Part shown: in pieces, positions 33,323 through 44,197 of the stretch
How the letters are laid out: the number at the start of each line of letters is the position of its first letter
Position numbering within the stretch: position 1 is the stretch's first letter
NCBI RefSeq assembly: GCF_040183065.1
Contig: NC_091131.1
Coordinates: 8,442,001-8,506,000 of the forward strand
Length of the DNA stretch: 64,000 nucleotides
DNA from: Periplaneta americana
Taxonomy: Eukaryota > Arthropoda > Insecta > Blattodea > Blattidae
Direction: 5' to 3'
Position numbers and translations under genes: made by a program
Notes under the pieces: model-generated
Databases searched by the model: none
What the model was told of the DNA's origin: nothing
The model's input: only the letters and a program-made list of their open reading frames with translations

Positions 33323-34690
33323 AATAATAACAATAATAATAAATAATAATAAATAATAATAAACAATAATAACAATAATAATAAATAATAATAACAATAA
33401 TAATAAATAATAATAACAATAATAGTAATAATAACAATAATAATAAATAATAATAAATAATAATAAATAATAATAACAATAATAATAAATAATAATAACA
33501 ATAATAATAGTAATAATAACAATAATAATAAATAATAATAAATAATAATAAATAATAATAACAATAATAATAAATAATAATAACAATAATAATAAATAAT
33601 AATAACAATAATAGTAATAATAACAATAATAGTAATAATAACAATAATAATAAATAATAATAAATAATAATAACAATAATAATAAATAATAATAACAATA
33701 ATAATAAATAATAATAACAATAATATTAATAACAACAACAATAATATTAATAACAACAATAATAATAGTAATAATAATAATAATAAATAATAATAACAAT
33801 AATAATAAATAATAACAATAATAATAGTAATAATAACAATAATAATAAATAATAATAAATAATAATAAATAATAATAACAATAATAATAAATAATAATAA
33901 AAATAATAATAAATAATAATAACAATAATAGTATTAATAACAATAATAGTAATAATAACAATAATAATAAATAATAATAACAATAATAATAAATAATAAT
34001 AAATAATAATAACAATAATAATAAATAATAATAACAATAATAGTAATAACAACAATAATAATAGTAATAATAATAACAATAATAATAAATAATAATAACA
34101 ATAATAATAAATAATAATAACAATAATAATAGTAATAATAACAATAATAATAAATAATAATAAATAATAATAACAATAATAATAAATAATAATAACAATA
34201 ATAGTAATAATAACAATAATAGTAATAATAACAATAATAATAAATAATAATAACAATAATAATAAATAATAATAACAATAATAGTAATAATAACAATAAT
34301 AGTAATAATAACAATAATAATAAATAATAAATAATAATAACAATAATAATAAATAATAATAAATAATAATAACAATAATAATAAATAATAATAACAATAA
34401 TAGTAATAACAACAATAATAATAGTAATAATAATAACAATAATAATAAATAATAATAACAATAATAATAAATAATAATAACAATAATAATAAATAATAAT
34501 AACAATAATAATAAATAATAACAATAATAATAGTAATAATAACAATAATAATAGTAATAATAATAACAATAATAATAGTAATAATAACAATAATAATAGT
34601 AATAATAATAACTATAATAAATAATAATAACAATAATAATAACAATAACAATAATAATGACAATAATAATAATAACAATAATAATCACAA
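33323..34690. repeat. AAT/AAC/AGT triplet array, right block
   Basis: About 1.37 kb of ordered triplets with higher-order structure: blocks such as AACAATAATAATAAATAATA recur at several spacings, showing segmental duplication inside the array. The 554-codon minus frame at 34678-33014 joins this repeat to copy B and is not a gene. Confidence 0.97.
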
Positions 34691-34699
34691 CATTTAAAG

Positions 34700-35355
34700 T
34701 ACCAATAATGCACATTGTGAACAATTTTAATAATGACAAAATACTCCGTACGCCACTGGTGCATACAGTGCGTACAGCAGCCTACGTAGGCCTACTTAAT
34801 ACATTCATAGGTATGGATATAATTTTTATAGCCGTGGTTCGTAAGTTTTGTCGCTTTTAATGTGTGAAGCACTCGTAACGCACAGAGAAACGTATTAAAA
34901 AGTCGGCGAGTACAAAATAATGACGACATAAAATCTCGTTGATAGACATTGCTTTCGCAGTGCGGCAATAAACGCTGTTGGAATAATTGCAGGAAGCCAA
35001 GTGGCCAGCCTTCAGAACCACACCCCCTTTCTCCGGAGGAGCGATGAGTTGCATGATTTCACTTTCTTTTAACGGTCGCCGTGGATGCTGGGTCACGTAC
35101 CGAGGTCAAGACAGGAAGGAAGCGAGCAGTTCACCAGTACCAACTGTCATCTTCACCAGTAGAAGAGCTGGATTAATTATTTATTGCATTCGATTGCCCT
35201 CAAGTCGAGCACAAACATACGAGTCATATCTTTCTTTACCCCCTGAGGTTACAGAAAATATGTTCTCGAAAGAATTTACACTTTGTTTCTGGTGACACCG
35301 GGCAGTACGTGTGTGTCACATATCCACTTTCACAGCATGATACCGTGCTATGATC

Positions 35356-35360
<5 letters not shown>
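34700..35360. other. Unassigned stretch with overlapping open frames
   Basis: A plus-strand frame (34987-35295) and a minus-strand frame (35096-34857) overlap. The composition is less AT-rich than the neighbours. I do not recognise either product. Confidence 0.35.

Positions 35361-35361
<1 letters not shown>

Positions 35362-35401
<40 letters not shown>
35362..35401. repeat. (TAA)n microsatellite
   Basis: About thirteen units. Confidence 0.95.
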
Positions 35402-35406
<5 letters not shown>

Positions 35407-35487
35407 GAAATGATTTTTAAGGAACCCGAAGATTCACTGCGCCCTCACATAAGCCCGCCATCGGTCCCTATCCTGTGCAAGATTAAT
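35402..35487 (-). pseudogene. RTE-like family 1 fragment, copy c
   Basis: About 85 bases match the family 1 3' end (reverse of AAGGAACCCGAAGATTCACT and GCCCGCCATCGGTCCCTATC). It breaks off at the TTAA/TTTA run, where copy A of another retroposon begins. Confidence 0.8.
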
Positions 35488-35496
35488 TAATTAATT

Positions 35497-35503
35497 AATT
35501 AAT

Positions 35504-35558
<55 letters not shown>

Positions 35559-36476
35559 GAATATTAACGTGCAAAAACAACAGCACAAGGCCAATTACAG
35601 TTTTGCACGATACAAAACAGAACAAAACAACAAATGATGATGAGAATGAATGATAGAAAATGGCAATGAGATGAAATACAAACAATATAATGGTCTACAT
35701 CAATCATTGATCAAATAATGATTATAAAATTATAAAATTAGTACAATGAGAAATGAAATAATGGAATGGTCTACATGAATCAATAGACCAAATGCAAGAA
35801 ATATATGGACAAATAATTATTAAAATTAGATCAGTGAGTTAAAACTCAAAGATATACTACACATTAAATGGATCCAAGTTGAATCCATGCAAATTAGCAT
35901 ATTTAATGCATCTGCAGACCGGAGAGAGAGATTTAGGATTCTTATTATAAAACAATTTATGAAATCTTAAACCATTAGCAGGAATACGAAGACTGATATT
36001 GCTTATGAAAGATTCACAATCAATATCACCCTTAATGACTTTGCAAAAAAATAAATAATCAAGAGCCTGACGTCTGGTGAACAAACTACCGCAATTGAAA
36101 TAATTGCATTTAATCTCATAGTTATAATCGGAATTTGGTAAAAATCTATAAGAACACAAGGAAATAAATTTTCTTTGAATATTCTCCAATTTAGCCGAGT
36201 CAGTGGAAGTAATGGAGTTCCATACAACAGATGCATATTCAAGCTTGGATCTAACCAACGTATAGTATAAAATTAATAAACACATAGGAGTGGAAAAAGA
36301 ATAAGTTATAGACCTAATTAGACCAAGCATTCTTAACGAATGGGTATAAATATATTGCACATGATCATGGAAATATAATTTTGAATCAAGTAGGACACCA
36401 AGATCTCTAATACAATCTTTCCTAGTAATTACGACATTACTGAGAGAATAGTTAAATTTTAGGGAGATAGTTTTCC

Positions 36477-36478
<2 letters not shown>
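35497..36478 (-). pseudogene. Non-LTR retrotransposon 3' end, copy A (Jockey/CR1-like)
   Basis: The minus strand reads RDLGVLLDSKLYFHDHVQYI, LVRSKLEYASVVWNSI, LENIQRKFISLCSYRFLPNS and RIPANGLRFHKLFY, ending at 35857. DLGVLLDSKL...H, LVRSKLEYAS-VW and E-IQRKF are the standard thumb and C-terminal landmarks of Jockey/CR1-type reverse transcriptases. The 3' UTR has a stem (GTGCAAAA, TTTTTGCAC) close to the TTTA tail (35507-35558). The 5' end stops at a TAA array. Confidence 0.87.

Positions 36479-36531
<53 letters not shown>
36478..36531. repeat. (TAA)n microsatellite
   Basis: About eighteen units at the truncated 5' end of retroposon copy A. Confidence 0.95.
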
Positions 36532-36533
<2 letters not shown>

Positions 36534-36644
36534 TTCCTATTGTCTAGTAGACAGAACTAAATTAATTTAACTCTTATTTTAAATAATTTACGGATTAAAA
36601 AATTTTTGGTTGTACTCAAACTTGCTACAACCTATGGAGGCGAC

Positions 36645-36905
36645 GCTTACTTACTGGCTTTTAAGGAACCCGGAGGTTCATTGCCGCCCTCACATAAGCC
36701 CGCCATTGGTCCCTATCCTGAGACAGATTAATCCATTCTCTACCATCATATCCCGCCTCCCTCAAAACCATTTTAATATTATCTTCCCTTCTACGTCTCG
36801 GCCTCCCCATAGGTCTTTTTCCCTCCGGCCTCCCAACTAACACTCTATATGCATTTATGGATTCGCCCATACGTGCTACATGCCCTGCCCATCTCAAACG
36901 TCTGA
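36645..36905 (-). pseudogene. RTE-like family 1 3' end, copy d
   Basis: The minus strand reads MRWAGHVARMGESINAYRVL, VGRPEGKRPMGRPRRR and DNIKMVLREAGYDGREWINL, ending with AAMNLRVP and a stop. It carries the tryptophan lost in copy b. A CTTACTTA tail lies at the 3' side (36648). It is 5'-truncated at about 36905. Confidence 0.88.
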
Positions 36906-37049
36906 ATTTCCTGCTTTAAAATAGTTATTTACGTTACAATGATTGAAAGTGAGGTTTTACGGATGACTTGAAATTGCTGAGACCAGAATTTCGAAACGAA
37001 TCCGTAAAACACTTTCAATTCGAATTTCATTATTTCTAATAAATGAATA

Positions 37050-37126
37050 TTGTATGTATGTATGTATGTATGTATGTATGTATGTATGTATGTATGTATG
37101 TATGTATGTATGTATGTATGTATGTA
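37050..37126 (-). repeat. (TATG)n microsatellite, retroposon tail
   Basis: About nineteen TATG units abut the 3' end of the minus-strand retroposon that follows. Confidence 0.9.
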
Positions 37127-37252
37127 TGGGTATATACCCGGTGGCAGTGGTAACTAATTACACTCAATAATGACAATAATAAGCTTATTAATTAAAAATA
37201 CAACAATGATAATACTAATAATTAATACTACTACTACTACTACTACTACTAC

Positions 37253-37297
<45 letters not shown>

Positions 37298-38110
37298 CAA
37301 CAACAGGGAATATACTAAATTAAATGAAACGATCACTTAAAATAACATTTGAAATATTCTAGTTTGCATCTTAAAACTAAGATCGAACTAAAATCCACGA
37401 GTATGATATGTTCATATCTGCACAAGTACCTTTCAACATTACACTCATTTCGCTGTCAACTCACTCACTGCACTGGAACTACGACACATTTCACTGATTC
37501 TATCCTGATTTCACTAACACTTCAAAAACATTTCACTGTTCAAATACTTTGCACTGCCACTATAAACTATAAAGCTTCACTGACAGGAACACGTTTCACT
37601 TACACAGCACACTTCACTGACACGACATACTTCTTCACTGATACAACACACTTCACTGACACGACATACTTCTTCACTGATACAACACACTTCACTGACA
37701 CGACATACTTCTTCACTGATACAACACACTTCACTGACACGACATACTTCTTCACTGATACAACACACTTCATTGACACGACATACTTCTTCACTGATAC
37801 AACACACTTCACTGACACAACATAATTCTTCACTGATACAACACTTCAATAACAACATATCATTTACACCCTTTAAATACTGTGTATAATTACCGTCTAT
37901 TAGTAAGGTCCTTAAGCCTATTTTTAAATGCATTAAATACATTAACAGTCTTTGAAAAGTTTTGTCGCACAGACACTTTATAAGTCCCAGAAAGGAGGCA
38001 ATGAGCATGATCAGACATACAACGAAACAAAACTAATTTTATTACCTCAGCTAGTCGTTCTCTTGTGAACCAGGTCGCTCGTCCTCTGATCATGCGCACT
38101 GCCTCTTTCT
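37127..38110 (-). mobile_element. Non-LTR retroposon 3' region (GGTGGCAG family), copy 1
   Basis: The 3' terminus (minus ...CTGCCACCGGGTATATACCC) is shared with 41010-41040 and 63350-63375. The 3' UTR contains a triplet run (37228-37295) and a 39-bp minisatellite. The long frames at 37349-38099 mostly translate the minisatellite. The coding end of this family is clearer in the copy at about 41640-41760. Confidence 0.6.
37612..37846. repeat. 39-bp minisatellite, six units
   Basis: The unit CTTCACTGACACGACATACT then TCTTCACTGATACAACACA begins at 37612, 37651, 37690, 37729, 37768 and 37807. The period is a multiple of three, so every frame stays open, giving FFTDTTHFTDTTY on one strand and CRVSEVCCISEEV on the other. 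A decayed form is visible at 41270-41410. Confidence 0.93.
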
Positions 38111-39242
38111 GGGATTTATAAAGTATCTATGTGCCAAACTTTTTTCTAAGACTGTACGTATTGAACAAGCAGTAAAAAAAGGACACCTCTAAAATATGTT
38201 CAGAATGAACTGGCCCGTATGTACTGTTAAAGTTGGAGAACAAAATACGCTCACTGCAGGACTATCCATGCAGGAACAGTTGACGGACGGAAAATCATGG
38301 AGGTGGGAGATTTGGATGTATATTTTGAAGTTTGAAAAGAAGTATCAGATAAATGTAACGAAGCGATGGGAAAATGATCCAAAGGGAGTAGAAATTTTGT
38401 AGAAGTTTTACAAAGAGAACGGATGCAAGTATGTACGTTTTCCACGGTTGAAAGAAGTAATATTCCATCGATTTGTGTAATGGATAATGTGAACTGCGCA
38501 ATAAACATAAACGTGGTGTAGATGTAAACTTAAATAATATTTAGTGATTTCTGTATTATTCTATAGTGTTATAGGCGAATATATATACTTTGAACTGGTA
38601 ATGGAAATTACGGGAAAACGGCTAAACGGATTTTAATAAATGACCCCTCATTTTGAAGCTTGGAACCCAAAGTTTTTCAGAAAATAGTAGCTTTCAGTGA
38701 AATGTTAATTTTCCTACATTATTTTCCAAAATCCATCTGTCGTCACTTTTGAGAAATAATGGTTTTTCAGAACAAAACACAAACACACTACAATAAACAC
38801 TAAGCTATTACACGAAGTCCATGACCTGCAGGATTGCTGACATATTTAGATTTCAGATTCAATTGATTATTAAAAACTTCAAGACTTACTAAAATAATTT
38901 ACAGGTCTGATTCTGCGGTGTGTAATTTTATGAATACAGCTGTGTATTGAATATCTACAAAACTTGAGGTGGTTTGATGACATTATTACCATTAGAAATG
39001 AAATATTATTATAGTTAATGCCATGATGTGACTATTTTTCATTAATTATACATATTAATGCTGTATTGATGATATGAAAGTGAAACGTTTTGGGGTTATA
39101 TAAGTAGATGTAGAGAATATCTTAATTTAGATCTTCATTTCTATAATTTACTGAGTGAAAATTTACGTAAGATAATAATATTGTTATTAAAAATCAAATA
39201 TTTTTATAATCTTAGCATGCATGCTTTCACGGCCGGTGTCTA
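38111..39242. other. Unassigned stretch
   Basis: A 68-codon frame at 38196-38402 is not recognised. The start, GGACACCTCTAAAATATG at 38181, resembles 40271 (see findings). Confidence 0.3.
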
Positions 39243-39509
39243 GTTGAAACAGAGCTTCCGGGCTAAGATGCCGTGGTCTACTGGTGCTGACGTTACCAGA
39301 CGTTTCGTCTACTTCTACGGCAGATATCTTCAGTGGTTAGGTATCCTCGGTCGAAGTCTTCTGCAACTGATGCTACAGGTATCCCGAGCAGAAGACTTCG
39401 ATCGAGGATACCTAACCACTGAAGATATCTGCCGTAGAAGTAGACGAAACGTCTGGTAACGTCAGCACCAGTAGACCACGGCATCTTAGCCCGGAAGCTC
39501 TGTTTCAAC
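39243..39509. repeat. 267-bp near-perfect palindrome (foldback element)
   Basis: Arms of about 120 bp are complementary from GTTGAAACAGAGCTTCCGGG to CCCGGAAGCTCTGTTTCAAC, with a loop of about 23 bases near 39376. Because of the symmetry both strands read the same frame (MKQSFRAKMPWSTGADVTRR), so it is not a gene. Each arm carries a CTGAAGA...GAAACGTC motif (39419-39452). Confidence 0.93.
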
Positions 39510-39599
39510 AACTATTTTTATAGTTATTAATCAAGTTGGGTTGGATCTTTAATGGCGATGTGGTGTAGATATTTATATGCATCATTCTCGTCAGTATTG

Positions 39600-40070
39600 A
39601 TTCGAGAGAGCGCAAAAATTACAGTTCCTAAGGAAAGACAAAAAGGTATCACTTACTGATAAAATAAGAGGTCTACAAAATTTTGTAGTCTCCCGATCAT
39701 TTCAGCAAGATCTCTTAGCAAGATAAAATGATTTTACCGTCTACATTTCAAGCTCTACATGCAGCAGCTATACCAAGATGCTATGTCTATTGTTCGAAAG
39801 CATAGCAAACCTGACATTTTTTAAACTTTCACCTACAATCCACAATGACCTGAAATAGCTATCGGTATTGCTTTACTCCCACATGAAAAACCCACTGATC
39901 GTCATGACATTGTTACTTGCGGTGTCGCATTGAAACTCAAAAACTGAAGGTGGATAAGTTCAAGAAAAAGTATTTGGCATAAAAAAATCCATTCAGAAGG
40001 AGTATGTTTCATTATTATGGAAGCAAATGACTTTCAAAATGTCTGGTATTCTTCATTGAAAATAAATCTT
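39600..40070 (+). pseudogene. Helitron Rep-domain fragment
   Basis: From 39741 the reading is YMQQLYQDAMSIVRKHSKPD, IF-stop-TFTYNPQ-stop-PEIAIG, then KPTDRHDIV and a stop at 39945. The order Y-QQ-YQDAM-I-RK, F-TFT-NP-WPEI and DR-DIV is that of the Helitron-like N-terminal domain of Rep/helicase proteins. Two in-frame stops interrupt it and no helicase domain follows. Confidence 0.75.
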
Positions 40071-40532
40071 AAACATTTTTATTTGAACGTCTAATGAACT
40101 TAGTTTGCAGCGTTTTCTGCAGAAGCCACAGTTCTAATATATTGTAATAGAAATGTTAAAAATTCAATATTAACCTTATTTTTGTTTTAATTCATTATGC
40201 CGCATTTGTTTTACAATAAGTTATTGACATGATTTCTATCGCGAGGGCAGTGATTGAATATTGATAGAGAAGGACACACCTAAAATTTGCTCAGATTGGA
40301 CTGGCCCGAATTGTAGGTACCAACTTTTGAAATGTGATAAAATAATTAGGAAGTAAATAAGGGGGTTTTGTTTGTATAATTCTATTTAGTATCTTCACTT
40401 GTTTAGTTTTGCAGTTACTAATTACGTTTGCCATGTATTATTCATATGTTGTAGTAGTGGCGTCCCTATTGTTCTGTCTGTCGGTCATTTTGTAAGATCA
40501 TAAAATAGTGAAATGACACATAGACTCTTGGC
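40071..40532. other. Unassigned spacer
   Basis: Nothing is recognisable except the dispersed motif at 40271-40314. Confidence 0.3.
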
Positions 40533-40820
40533 CACGTTTTGGGTGCCTGTCCTTTCAGCGAGACACAGCGGAACTCTAGACATCACAGAATCAGGTCTAT
40601 GATTGCCGAAGCCTTGAGGAAAAAAGGTGTCACTTTATACGAAGAAGTCCATGGCATCTCTCAAGAGGGATCCTGTCGGCGAATTGACATGCTTGCCATT
40701 CCACCAGGCTCTACATCCGCCTACATTATCGACCCGACAGTCAGGTTCGAGACACAGGAACAACAGCCCGCTGAAGTCCACGCAGAAAAACGCAGAATTT
40801 ATCAGCCCACATTTCCATTC
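40533..40820 (+). pseudogene. Retrotransposon restriction-like endonuclease domain (5' part)
   Basis: The reading starts HVLGACPFSETQRNSRHHRI, continues MIAEALRKKGVTLYEEVHG and RRIDMLAIPPGSTSAYIIDP, then TVRFE and EKRRIYQPTFPFYS. A C-x-H type knuckle before RHHRI, and the D-to-IIDPTVRFE spacing, match the restriction-like endonuclease at the C-terminus of R2-type non-LTR elements. The frame is open until it is cut by a Tigger-like insertion at 40821 and resumes at 42922. Confidence 0.72.
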
Positions 40821-40984
40821 TACAGTAGGAAACCGATTATCCGTCACCCTATTAACCGATTGGTGGATTATCCGACTGTCTTTCTCATTTTTTTTGCTGC
40901 AAAATATTTATTATATTGTACATTACATTAGTATGAATTTTTTCAACAAAATGTTTTCTTACAAACTTTATTCTTACACAGTAT

Positions 40985-41800
40985 GGTATGTATGTATGTA
41001 TTTATTTACACTGCAAGTGGGCAAGCACCCGGTGGCAGTGTTATATACAATATTAACAATACACAATAAAATGATAACCAATACACAATACAATTTTACA
41101 CACAATACAATAATAATACGCAATACAATTTAACACAATAATAATAAAACATAAAATAAAATACCTAATTTTACAATACAACCTACATAATTATCTATAG
41201 GTCCTACATAAGTTTCAATAGTCTTTCACTTTACTCTCATCTCATTCCCTGTAGTGGCACTATGACGCATTTCACTGACACTTTAGCACACATTTCACTG
41301 ACACTATAAAACACATTTCATTGACGCTATAAATTATCACTGATCGGAACTGTTCACTGCACTGTAAAACCATAACTTCACTGACTCACCTCGCTTCACT
41401 GATACAACAGTTCAAATAAGTCAAATAATTACACCCTTATGCATACTTATAAACAGAACTACATTTAAACTAAACATTTCTAGTCTAAGGCCCTCTTACA
41501 CGCTAGTTTTAAATAATTTACAATTCAAACCAAGGAAGTAAACTCGTCAGCCTAGATAAATACATGTCACCTTAAAAAAATTAAATGTTGAATGTCACCT
41601 TAATTTTAATTTTCACTTTATATACAACTTTTTAAATTATTCTTGAATCTCCTTAAGGAAGGACAGTCCCCAAAGACCGCTGCAGGTAGGTCGTTCCAAT
41701 CATTTATAGTTCTATTTAAAAATGAGAATTTACCTACATCCGTTTTCTATTCTTCGGGTGGCCGTACTGTCTAAATTCTGTGCAAAATGTTTTCCACAGG
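40985..41800 (-). pseudogene. Non-LTR retrotransposon 3' end (GGTGGCAG family), copy 2
   Basis: On the minus strand, about 41740-41625 reads FSFLNRTINDWNDLPAAVFG and SLRRFKNNLKSCI before a stop. R-T-I-x-x-W-N-x-L-P then F-K-x-x-L is the typical C-terminus of Jockey/CR1-like reverse transcriptases. The 3' UTR includes decayed CACTGACA repeats and ends CTGCCACCGGGTGC near a GTAT tail at 40985-41000. Confidence 0.75.
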
Positions 41801-42114
41801 TATAAAAAAAACATGTACTATGGAAAAAAGTGAAAGTAATAGAGTAGTTTGGGAAAAGAGAGACTGTGGTTCATCTCGTATCACAATAAGAGATTGGAAT
41901 TACAACTATGCTCGATTTAATAAAAACACGTATAAAATGTATTTAAGTAGGTAAATCTACAACATAAGACTTTTACTACCCCTATCTTTCCAGAGACATC
42001 AGTTGTAAGGAGTTTCCTTGGCTATTAAAAACCTGTCGTTGAAAACCAGACAAATTAGAGAACTTCTGATGCTCTACCTAGCGTTTTGAAATGAAAGACC
42101 ATAGAGATAATATA

Positions 42115-42818
42115 AAGGGTGCGGCATATCATCTTCCCTAGTTTAAAGTTTAAATAAAAAACAAATGGATAAAAATGAGGAAACTTTATTAATATGAATG
42201 GTATCTTAACAGTGGAAATTTTTCATTTTTTGAATGACGTGTCTCTCAAGTGGTGTCCTTCACTATCAATGCACTATTGAATGCGACTTCGGAAATTCTG
42301 AATCACTCTAACTAGCTTTTCCTGAGGAATAAGACCAATTTCTTCCTGTATTGCATTTCTTAGTTCTGGCAAAGTCCTCGGCCGAAATGTTTGAACACCT
42401 GAGCCTTAAGATGCCCTCATAGACAAAATCGCAGGTTGCAAGGTCTGGTGATAGTGCTGGCCAGGGGACGTCGCCACGTGAAGAAATTAAGCGTCCGGGA
42501 AACATCTGAGCAGCGACAAAGGAATTACCACTTACCAGAAACGATACCACAGCGTAAGCACGTTCTTCACCCGTCCACGGCATAGTCGGAATTCGTTACA
42601 GATTACAATTTGCATTAATTGAATGTCAATTCCGTGTATTCAATATCCTATTCAATTCTTGTTGTTTTGCGCATGTCATTTGATATCGCTATGGCAACGC
42701 ATGTAAACCTAAATTTCCCACTGTTTAGATACAATTCATATTAATATAGTTTCCTTATTTTGATCCATCTGTTTTTTATTTAAACTTTAAATTAGGGAGG
42801 ATGTTTTGCCGCACCCTT
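42115..42818 (-). mobile_element. Internally deleted mariner-like element
   Basis: The ends are inverted for about 50 bp (AAGGGTGCGGCATATCATCT at the left) and flanked by TA (42113-42114, 42819-42820). The minus-strand frame from 42583 starts MPWTGEERAYAVVSFLVSGN (mariner-like N-terminal domain), then jumps to SSRGDVPWPALSPDLATCDF, the C-terminal catalytic block. The catalytic middle is deleted. It is nested in the Tigger-like element. Confidence 0.87.
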
Positions 42819-42921
42819 TATTATGTATTTCATTTATGAAAAGCTTTTATGGTACAGATAAACCGATTTTTTTCGATTATCCGTTCAATCCACCCCCTTT
42901 ATTACCATTTTAACATATTTA

Positions 42922-43102
42922 GAGAATTATCACCTCACCTCCATTGAAGTAGTTGAGTTAGTGGTTGACACTAGGGGCACAATACCTCGCCTCTTTGTCA
43001 GTTTCTGCAAGAAGTTCCAATGACTTCATTCGTGATGTTTCCCTTGCCGCTATCAGAGGATCACTTGCCATTTTAAAATACCATCTGTACTTTGTTTCAT
43101 AA
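42922..43102 (+). pseudogene. Retrotransposon C-terminus resumed after insertion
   Basis: ENYHLTSIEVVELVVDTRGT and PRLFVSFCKKF are followed, after a one-base shift at about 43017, by NDFIRDVSLAAIRGSLAILK and a stop at 43100. This is the same tail order as the fragment at 28850-29300 (VELFGLL, FFEEFRRKF, DDIVIIVLK). It is the continuation of 40533-40820. Confidence 0.65.
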
Positions 43103-43346
43103 AAAGGAGGAACTTTTGTTTGAACGTTTAATCTATTTGTTTACTATGTTTATTGTATGCTATTATCTTTCCTGCAAACTCTGCAAGACCCAACACTACC
43201 AAGCCCCTGACAAGGAAAGCGTGTGCGAACTCTGTGACCAATTCTGAGAAAGATATAATAAAGTGCAAGAACAGAATAAAGTCAATTAGCGAATACAGCA
43301 AAGAATAACAATCAACTCTTCCACACCTGTGCGCATCTCCTTCTTC

Positions 43347-43380
<34 letters not shown>

Positions 43381-43444
43381 AATTTCCCTTTTTTTGTTCG
43401 TTCCCCACATTTCTCTTTTGTGGTCTGTTTTGTTTTCACTCTGT
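43103..43444. other. Unassigned spacer with (ATC)n
   Basis: An ATC repeat lies at 43347-43381. No other supported feature. Confidence 0.6.
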
Positions 43445-43519
43445 GTGTTAATCAGGGGCGGCCCGTCCTTATGTGCTACAGTGCTACAGCACAATGATAA
43501 TTTTTGCTCAAATAATGTA

Positions 43520-44197
43520 CGAGGCGTGTTCTTAAAGTAAGTTCCATTCTCAATTATAGCTGTCGCATCGCTGCAATCGTTATTTTGCGCATGCCTGTTT
43601 TCTACTTCAGTCCTTAGGAAGCTGTGCATGCAGTTTCAGAGCTTCAGTCCGTGTGTGTGGTTAGTTGTGATCAGTTGAAATGTTTAAAGTGATCGAGCAC
43701 CCCGCCGACTGTGAGATGCAGTCTGTTATCCGTTTCTTGAATGCGAGAAACATCAAACCAGCTGACATTCAACGTCAACTTTGTGAGGTGTATGGTGATG
43801 ATGCCATTAGTGATGGAATGGTCAGGAGATAGGTTAGAAAGTTCAACGAGGGCCGCGTCTCTGTGCATGACGAGCAGCATACCGGTCGGCCATCTTTGAT
43901 CAATGACGATTTGGTGCGTGCTGTAGATGAAAAAATTCATGAGGACAGGAGGTTCACAATTTCTTCGCTTTCCTTGAATTTTCCACAAATGTTGCGGAGT
44001 GGTTCGCAGGCGGGTCAATTCTACAATGAGGGGATAGAAAGACTTGTGCCACGACTCGATAAATGCCTCAATAATGGTGGAGATTATGGTGAGAAGTAAT
44101 TGAAGTGTGGGGAATACAATGCTACAAAAATGGTCTGTAAATATTTTCCCGTTTACTTTCTACACCCTTTTGGAACTTACTTTAAGAACACGCCTCG
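43520..44197 (+). mobile_element. Internally deleted mariner element
   Basis: The ends CGAGGCGTGTTCTTAAAGTA and its inverse are flanked by TA; copy B of the hAT element lacks this segment, confirming the edges. The reading (MFKVIEHPADCEMQSVIRFL, NARNIKPADIQRQLCEVYGD, then HTGRPSLINDDLVRAVDEKI) is the mariner paired helix-turn-helix N-terminus with a W-to-stop change at 43831. It then jumps to the C-terminal YNEGIERLVPRLDKCLNNGG ending in a stop at 44098. The catalytic core is deleted. Confidence 0.92.

Larger units (their letters stand above)
40823..42912 (+). mobile_element. pogo/Tigger-like transposon copy 2, with two nested elements
   Basis: The left end CAGTAGGAAACCGATTATCC follows TA. 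The right end, around 42860-42912 (TTTCGATTATCCGTTCAATC), matches 6290-6330 but the last bases are degraded. Interior homology with copy 1 resumes at about 41820. A retroposon fragment (about 40985-41800) and a mariner-like element (42115-42818) are nested inside. Confidence 0.75.

Noticed and set aside
33014..34678. 554-codon open frame on the minus strand, the longest in the window
   Set aside because: It translates AAT/AAC triplets into L, I, Y and V runs and joins them to a retroposon end. No coding constraint is visible.
37585..37846. A CRISPR-like array
   Set aside because: The units are contiguous, without unique spacers, and the genome is animal.
37349..38008. 158- and 143-codon frames with FTDTT or CRVSEV repeats
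   Set aside because: They are the two strands of a 39-bp minisatellite in a retroposon 3' UTR.
39244..39511. Matching frames on both strands (MKQSFRAKMPW...)
   Set aside because: The palindrome makes both strands read alike; there is no independent evidence of coding.
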